From: G020354785 sp964461435
GTDB taxonomy: Bacteria; Bacteroidota; Bacteroidia; Bacteroidales; UBA10428
DNA: 64,000 bases
Direction: 5' to 3'
Assembly (NCBI GenBank): GCA_964461435.1
Contig: CAYWUI010000009.1
Span: 29,103-93,102, forward strand
A model generated the notes under the pieces. It was not told where the DNA came from. It did not search any database and saw only the letters and a list, made by a program, of their open reading frames with translations. The first letter of the stretch is position 1; each line of letters opens with the position of its first letter. Positions 63,883 through 64,000 of the stretch are shown here, piece after piece. The translations under genes and the position numbers were made by a program.

Positions 63883-64000
63883 TTACTGTTTCATGTACAG
63901 CAGCTTACTGTTGGCACTATATTCGCCGCATACAATCCGAATGATATATATCCCATGCTCCAGGTTTTCCGGCCGCCATATTATAGTGTTCTCGCCCTTA
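63883..64000 (-). CDS. C-terminus of a T9SS cargo protein, partial
   Basis: Only the last 38 or so residues are inside the window. They read as the end of a sorting domain (NLEHGIYIIRIVCGEYSANS, then KLLYMKQ and stop at 63883-63885), with the typical GIYIIRI strand. The upstream part lies beyond the window. Confidence 0.7.
   Translation of the reverse strand, partial: KGENTIIWRPENLEHGIYIIRIVCGEYSANSKLLYMKQ

Overview
The window is chromosomal DNA from a member of the Bacteroidota, most likely a free-living relative of the Bacteroidales/Marinilabiliales. Several things point there. Promoters carry the Bacteroidota -7 element TAnnTTTG instead of a TATAAT box. Several secreted proteins end in type IX secretion (T9SS) sorting domains. 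Family-typical proteins such as DUF4293, DUF4846 and the large LptD are present, and non-coding stretches are very AT-rich. Almost everything is housekeeping or envelope biology. I see no phage, insertion sequence, CRISPR array, tRNA or rRNA. A run of 100 N at 54351-54450 marks a scaffold gap inside a thioredoxin-like gene.

Layout. 1-6100: a partial methyltransferase, a cytosolic GH13 alpha-glucan enzyme divergent from 6-phosphofructokinase, then isocitrate dehydrogenase and dnaX on the minus strand. 6200-7350: the rpsF-rpsR-rplI operon. 7370-12570: LptD, a cell-wall amidase and an MCE lipid-transport protein. 12570-18080: dnaA behind an AT-rich leader, a YigZ-like protein, pyrB-pyrI, a DUF4293 membrane protein and a SirB1-like protein. 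18080-20510: rny, a candidate 6S RNA, zapA and a small coiled-coil gene, all on the minus strand. 20600-25600: an M23 peptidase, anmK, a C69 dipeptidase and rplS. 25700-31870: a large T9SS-exported phosphoesterase and an AsmA-like protein with a charged helical tail. 32000-39400: a PAS/GAF histidine kinase, purL, a nuclease-fold protein that has lost catalytic residues, and a DUF4846 lipoprotein. 39400-46850: an Endonuclease Q-UvrD helicase fusion, a HEXXH lipoprotein, an unusual thymidylate synthase and a CHAD protein. 47000-51200: a trehalose locus with GH15 divergent from fused otsA-otsB. 51200-59350: prephenate dehydrogenase, a short UvrC-like nuclease, a lipoprotein, the gapped thioredoxin-like gene, an epimerase, a metallophosphoesterase and hflK-hflC. 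59400-64000: T9SS cargo, a decayed sorting-domain remnant, a five-repeat secreted protein and the tail of another T9SS cargo gene.

The most notable points are these. (1) dnaX has an uninterrupted A10 run at the junction between clamp-loader and tau-specific sequence, and both slipped frames stop quickly, so slippage would make a short gamma-like protein. (2) A 1080-residue protein joins an Endonuclease Q-like PHP nuclease to a UvrD helicase and ends exactly in a consensus beta-clamp-binding peptide, QLSLF, suggesting a one-polypeptide repair machine for deaminated bases. (3) A roughly 200-nt structured RNA of 6S type lies between zapA and rny. (4) A shared TTGCG...CCTGAA element lies at the presumed transcription starts of rpsF, rplS and purL. 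All functional statements are read from sequence motifs and were not confirmed by database search.
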